The translations under genes were made by a program, and so were the position numbers. The notes beneath the pieces were generated by a model. It worked only from the letters and a program-made list of their open reading frames with translations. It did no database searches and was not told the DNA's origin. Positions 59,004 to 64,000 of a stretch of 64,000 nt of DNA are shown here, piece by piece. Source of the DNA: Bolinopsis microptera (lineage: Eukaryota; Ctenophora; Tentaculata; Lobata; Bolinopsidae); assembly GCF_026151205.1 (NCBI RefSeq), contig NC_087076.1, positions 15,051,675 through 15,115,674 of the forward strand. Reading direction: 5' to 3'. Every line of letters starts with the position of its first letter. The stretch's first letter is position 1.

Positions 59004-61988
59004 TTAAGAGATAAGCTCGATAATGCTCTTGATAAACTCCTTGTTTCCCACTATCTTGTCATGCTCTCCCGCGTCAGCTCCACTGTACTCCGTGACTGTT
59101 ACAGTACTGTTCCAATTGTGACACACCTGGTGGTAACATATAATATTATAATTAGCGTATTTAAAATAACATTGTTAACAACTTAATTGCTACTTTAAGT
59201 GCAATAGTACAATATCATTAAGAAGTCCTGTTATGTGGCACAATCTTCAACTACTAAGACTAAAAACCCTAAAAATATGTAAAATATTTAAAGGATGATA
59301 TTTTGATCACATGACACAATATAATAATTTACCTGAAGTGATCTGGCTGGCACGGTACCGTCCCCGTCTCCTGACACTGTCTCCGGTACTACATCTGGGA
59401 AATCTTTCTGGTCCTTGTAACTGTAAAAAGAAGTAAGTTACTTGTCAAGGGGTTAATCAATTTTGAAAATCTTGGACCTGAAAAAATCGTAAAAAAACGA
59501 GGTCCAAGATTTTCAAAATTGAATAAAAAATGTTTAAAGGCCTATCTCAAAATTTTGGCTCGATCAAATCTTCTAAATGGTCCCTAGAACATATCCTGAA
59601 AGTTTCAGGGTGATTGCTCAAAAAATGTAGGAGAAGATAGATTTTTAGACTCGATTTTCAGAATTTGCGATTGAAAAACGCTCGCGCAATACAATTACAC
59701 ATAAGCGCTGACCTTAGACCGGCGATAATTTCGGCTAGGAACAATATTTTTCCATGGGACCAAAAGCAGCTGGTAGATATCTACCAGAAACAACTATTTA
59801 AAGTCATTTTCGAGAGAATTTTGATGAAGACCCCCCCGGCCCCGGCCCCCTTAAAAGTAACTTGTTCAATTTAAATTTAGTTATTATGTGACGATCTTTC
59901 CATGTTTAACTGTTTAAGGCTTTATACTAATTCATTTTATCAACTTTTCAATACGATTTTGTTTGTGATTATTAAGATTCCCCATCGAAGCAAATTTGTT
60001 TTATAAAATTAAAACGTCAGTATTTACTAGAAAGAGGCAGAGGTAGGAACATCCTTCCCGTTAAAGCAGTGTGTTGGTACACCGGGATCTCCTGTGTAAC
60101 TAGCATTCCGCACTGTCTTCCACTTTTCTACACCTGAACCAATTAAACGGTAGTTCTAACTGTTAATCTCTCCGGAATGTCCTCTTGTGAATAATTAATT
60201 CAGTGATTTGTTGTACATGATTATGTGTGTTTAAATATTGTTAATAATATTAAGATGTGCAGTAGTTTTTATCATCAAATATTAATTTACATACCATCTG
60301 TGACGCCCATATCAGCAAACAACTGTTCAAGGTTTCCCAGAGTGTAATTAGTGCGGGGTGTCTGTACGAGCACCTCGTCCTTACCCCACACCGGGTAACG
60401 GGGTAACATGAAGTAGTTACCCATTATAGTCCTCGCCTGGGTGTGTTTAGTGTGAGTTAAACTTGAGTAGTTTGGTGGTGTTATTTATTTATTTCAATCA
60501 CCTCAGTACCTTTGCTTTTTTATTTTTTTAACGCATTATTGTCGTCTTGTTTTTGTGAACATTGCGAATATTTGATATTGTTGATAGAAATGTGTATTAG
60601 ACTTACCACATCTCGTTGAACTAGTCTGTTGACTACAAAGTCTGGTAGATCAACTACACCGTGGCTAACCAGAACCTTCACCTCCTGTTAAAATTTAGCA
60701 TTGATTACATAGAATATGGTTTAACGAACGTCTTATTTTGGCTATTTCAAAGAGCAAAATTCAGAGAAAGCCTCCAAAATGACACATAAAAATTCTGATT
60801 TTGATAATTCAACTTTTTTTAATTAGCAGTTTTGTTATATATTATCGAATAGTAATATTTAAAAAGGCATATACAAAATTAAACCATAATTGCATATTAT
60901 TGCTAAAGTTTCTACTACCTTAACAGCACCTCCAAACACGCCAGCAGCGGACACCCAGGCGTGTACATACTGATCCTTCCACTGCTGTGACATTGTGTGA
61001 AGGAATGTGGAAGTGGTCAGTCCTCCCAGACTGTGTGAAACTAGAACTACCTTGCTCCCACTGTAGTTATACGTGTCCTCTATCAACATCTTCAATCTGC
61101 CGGTTATTGGACAGTTTCATTCCCGGCTAAAAAGTAAAATGATAAAGTGCTAACTTTGATTTTTGATGCGTTGGCCACATTCTGCATAAAGCAAGGTATC
61201 AAAAAAACAGCAACTGAAAAGTGGACCTGACCCCTCAAATACTGACTTGTGAAAGAAGAGTTTAGATTGACTGGAGGGGGGGCTATATCTGAAGTCATAC
61301 GGAGCAGCCCTAACAGAGACCCCATCTTCAGCTCCTGGCTGAGACATGATCCCCTCCACCAGGTCTTTGTAGTAGGAAATGTAGTTCCAGTCGTCAACAT
61401 AGTCTAGGGTGTGGGTGTCACCAAACCCTGCTACTCTTGTTTCTACACCTGTTCAAACATAGAGTTTAACATAGAGGATAATTCGTTTAAATTGATGGAA
61501 CTATGTTATTTGGTTAGATTAATTGTGTTGAACAAGTGCATGGTCTACTAAACTAATACATTAAAAGTATAAATAGAAATGATCTACCTGGTGTGTTGGA
61601 GAACACACCGTCACTGAACTCCATCTTGAAGTTATCAGCCCAACAGTTGACGGCTGGTGCGACTATGGAGTCCAACTTTAACCATAACGTGTACCAATCA
61701 GAGGTTTTGGAGCAGTAGAAGTGTGATCGTTCGCTCTTGTTCAACTTTGCCTGTGTTCAGATGTCATTCAAACGCCGTCAAATGTATTCAAAGTCAGCTG
61801 TTACGCTGAGCTATGCTGGAGCGATCGTTAAATATCTTCAAAAATTTAAAATAAAGAAATTCAAGTTACAATTATAACAATGATGATTTAAATCTAACCT
61901 CGATTTTACTGGCAAGAGCTCCTGGAACCAGTATGACCGGCTTCAGGGACTGCACCGTCGCCACGAATAACAACACAAGCCAAAGCAT
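59004..61988 (-). CDS. PLA2G15: Group XV lysosomal phospholipase A2 / LCAT-family acyltransferase
   Basis: Nine exons with matching phases: 61899-61988, 61588-61750, 61247-61448, 60919-61096, 60607-60684, 60295-60436, 60028-60133, 59333-59420, 59004-59126 (389 residues; human PLA2G15 has 412). A signal peptide MLWLVLLFVATVQS leads to KPVILVPGALASKIEAKL, the family opening with the oxyanion region. Then come FYCSK, VAGFGDT and APYDFRYSP. Catalytic serine is in VSHSLGG (exon 4), aspartate in GDGDGTVP (exon 8) and histidine in AGEHDKI (exon 9), so the triad is complete. The enzyme deacylates phospholipids and transfers acyl groups in the lysosome or extracellularly. Lysosomal location is inferred from family. 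Confidence 0.93.
59457..59522. repeat. Perfect 23-bp hairpin heading a dispersed repeat
   Basis: 59457-59479 is the exact reverse complement of 59500-59522 (20-base loop). It lies in the intron between the last-but-two exons of the phospholipase gene. It is followed by TTTAAAGGCCTATCTCAAAA, also found after the hairpin at 31489-31559. Confidence 0.9.
59523..59870 (+). repeat. Dispersed repeat, second copy
   Basis: Shares with 31560-32160 the GGCCTA-CTCAAAATTT block at its start and a G/C-run block (CCCCGGCCCCGGCCCCC, then TTAAAAG) near its end. The middle is diverged or different. Confidence 0.55.
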
Positions 61989-63553
61989 GGCACTAACGTA
62001 CAGAGTACTAATCTACAGGAAATATCTGTATATTTCCCCGAGTAACCAGATACAAAACTACCCCTTACTGGTGGCGGAGTGTCAAGTTACTTCAGCACTA
62101 CAGCATGATACAATCTTCACAGACAATAACATACTTTCAACATTAGCAACATTGCAAAGTGTAATATGTAATGAGGGACATCATGTGCAAACATCTTGGT
62201 ACCAACTGTGCATTCCAGGATGTGCAAATGATAATAACACTGCAGTACGCACTATATAGATCAGATAGTCAATGCAATGAGGAGAAGGTTAAGACAGACA
62301 ATGCGTGTAGGTGCTCAAGATACACTATACACTATACAGTATACATATATTATAATATGCAACGCGACAAAGACAAGCGGGGTGTTAAGAATAAGGGATA
62401 AACATAAAACAAACATATAATACATGTAATATCGCGTACGTGGACCAGATACAAGAATGTGGTGCTGAATGTTCGATACTCTCACATGAATTAATTGTTA
62501 GTTAATCACATTAGCATACGCTACGGAGTTAGTATTCCTTTAAATGCATGCTTTATTATTTATGAATAAGAAAGCTGTTGGTTGAAAAAAAGTAGAAGTA
62601 TCGTTATCTGAACTAGTGATCAATGTAAATATTTCTAGACTAGGGATCGTATATTACGTAAGCTATTTATTGGCCATTTTGACCCCCCTCCCTCCCGTAA
62701 CCTACTCAGATAACCATTGCGTAGAAATGATTATACAAGCTTTTCCGAACCCCCTCCCCTAGGGCTTAGACTGGTGAACGATATCTTAATAAATAATATT
62801 CAAACTAAAATCACAACTTTCTAACATTTACTAATTTAGATAAAATCTAGATAAGACGTAGATAAGATCTAGATGAGACATTTATTCTGAAAACCAGCTG
62901 CCATTATAGAATTTAAACTTTTGGTTAAAAATAAAACCTTCAAAATGGTAAAATCACTGATTAATTAAATTAAAGATTTTGTTGTTAAGCAGTGACTCTC
63001 GGAACATGATGCTGGTACTCAGCACAAGCCCCGGATCGTATGAGAATTAATTTCTCATATTTAAGGCAGTTTTCCTTTTATGGCATAATGTCTCGTAACA
63101 TCGGCATAGTCATGCTTATCATACAAACGTTATATTGGCTACCAACCAGGGATATTATAGCTAAGAGCAAGCTGTTGAACAATGAGGACATGCACACTTC
63201 AGATTCTTAGATATATGTAGTTCTTCTCTTTGAATCAGTAAATAGGGAAACAAAACAGCAGTGGTGATGTGTGTGATGGAGGTCAGGGTAGACTTTTAAA
63301 AGTTTAGTCAAGTTGTTGTAACCCGTTAAGGTGCGAAATTTGACAGAATTAAATTTCAGTTCCGCTGATTAAAAATTACACAAGATCCAGCATGTGTTCA
63401 CAACTGTTGATCTAAATCCAGACTCATTTAAGAAAATTCTATGACCATTTAACTGCACCAGTTGTTTCGGACGACTTTGAGTTAAATGCATATATATAGA
63501 GTAAAACTAATAAATTACAAAAATTGTAATAGCATACTGCTAATATATAACTA
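61989..63553. other. Intergenic, nothing recognised
   Basis: Contains the 5' region of the phospholipase gene and the 3' UTR of the receptor. Short ORFs (61933-62259, 62171-62401) have no family signature. Confidence 0.45.
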
Positions 63554-64000
63554 TTAAAACATAACAATGTTTCTGGAGTGTAGTCCGGGGATTAACGTCT
63601 CCAACTCTCTAACATCACATCTGGCTAACCTGTGATGCAATGGGGAACTGAGTGCGAAACTAGTTAGAGTTTGAACTTTCGACAAAGTCTTTAACTCTAG
63701 TTCTTCCTCTGTACTTGCTTCATTGTTCCGTTGAGTTTTACAGAGCAGATCGGTCAGAGTTCTCACCTTGGCCTTGGTCTTTCGGAAAATGTTTGTTATG
63801 TTTCGAGTAATAACACGATCGTATATAAGTGGATTTATCATTGAGTTTATGGGAAGGACTATTGTTGAAAACAGTGCATAGTATGGTGTTGCATCAATCA
63901 ATTCAAGGTAGTTCAATAGAGATACAATGGCAAATGGGGTCCAACAAATGAAATCAGTTCCGATGATTATTGTTATCTTCCTCTGAAGCTTGCTGTTACT
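63554..64000 (-). CDS. LGR/relaxin-type class A GPCR, C-terminal end (partial)
   Basis: Open on the minus strand from the right edge to the stop at 63554-63556, 148 codons. The edge starts at the end of intracellular loop 3 (KLQRKITIIIGTDFICWTPF), where TDFICW-PF is the sixth membrane helix as in leucine-rich-repeat receptors. LFSTIVLPINSMINPLIYD is the seventh helix with the NPLIY form of NPxxY. The cytoplasmic tail of ~95 residues has acidic and serine/threonine patches. Hormone- or peptide-receptor function is expected from the family; the leucine-rich ectodomain, if present, lies outside the window, so LGR membership rests on the helix motifs. Confidence 0.82.
   Translation of the reverse strand, partial: SNSKLQRKITIIIGTDFICWTPFAIVSLLNYLELIDATPYYALFSTIVLPINSMINPLIYDRVITRNITNIFRKTKAKVRTLTDLLCKTQRNNEASTEEELELKTLSKVQTLTSFALSSPLHHRLARCDVRELETLIPGLHSRNIVMF

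Overview
The window is nuclear DNA of an animal. Genes have GT-AG introns and encode metazoan or eukaryotic proteins: an LGR-type receptor, a thrombospondin type-1/bulb-lectin protein, PAF1-complex LEO1, REC114, mS25, METTL2, a lysosomal phospholipase and a CXorf65 relative. The sequence is AT-rich and crowded with non-LTR retrotransposons, tRNA-derived SINEs and inverted-repeat DNA elements. An MGM101 (mitochondrial Rad52-like) homologue and a transposon-type protein of a kind I associate with cnidarian genomes suggest a non-bilaterian, perhaps cnidarian, animal. That placement is inference.

Layout. 1-2405: 5'-open LINE ORF (endonuclease end plus reverse transcriptase), broken by a perfect hairpin. 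2594-12866 and 16898-20476: two diverged copies of one long sequence flanking a four-module lectin/TSP1 gene (13508-15872, minus). Copy A carries a 4.69-kb foldback element (2674-7363, 8-bp target duplication) and a 1.16-kb pogo/Tigger remnant (9920-11080, TA duplication); copy B supplies the empty site for the latter. 21629-25256: DNA element with short inverted ends holding a multi-exon transposon-type gene. 25476-31014: CXorf65-like gene, a minus-strand coiled-coil gene, and an intronless double-MYND gene nested antisense in one of its introns. 31480-38600: dispersed repeats, one SINE and a six-exon unknown small gene. 38640-46995: stacked insertions. An old minus-strand LINE relic was split by a tRNA-like multimer (11-bp duplication) and by a younger LINE with SINE-like ends (9-bp duplication). 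The younger LINE is itself split by a 2.2-kb element (4-bp duplication) carrying about twelve regularly spaced palindromic motifs that flip orientation at its centre.

47717-64000 is the gene-dense part: METTL2, a flavin monooxygenase-like locus with two alternative-looking last exons, MGM101, REC114, MRPS25 and LEO1 on the plus strand; a nine-exon PLA2G15/LCAT-family gene on the minus strand; and the C-terminal end of an LGR-type GPCR running off the right edge. Several products act on nucleic acids (tRNA methylation, mtDNA and meiotic recombination, transcription elongation). I see no evidence that they form a functional unit rather than a gene-rich stretch. All assignments are from reading translations and motifs; no search was run.
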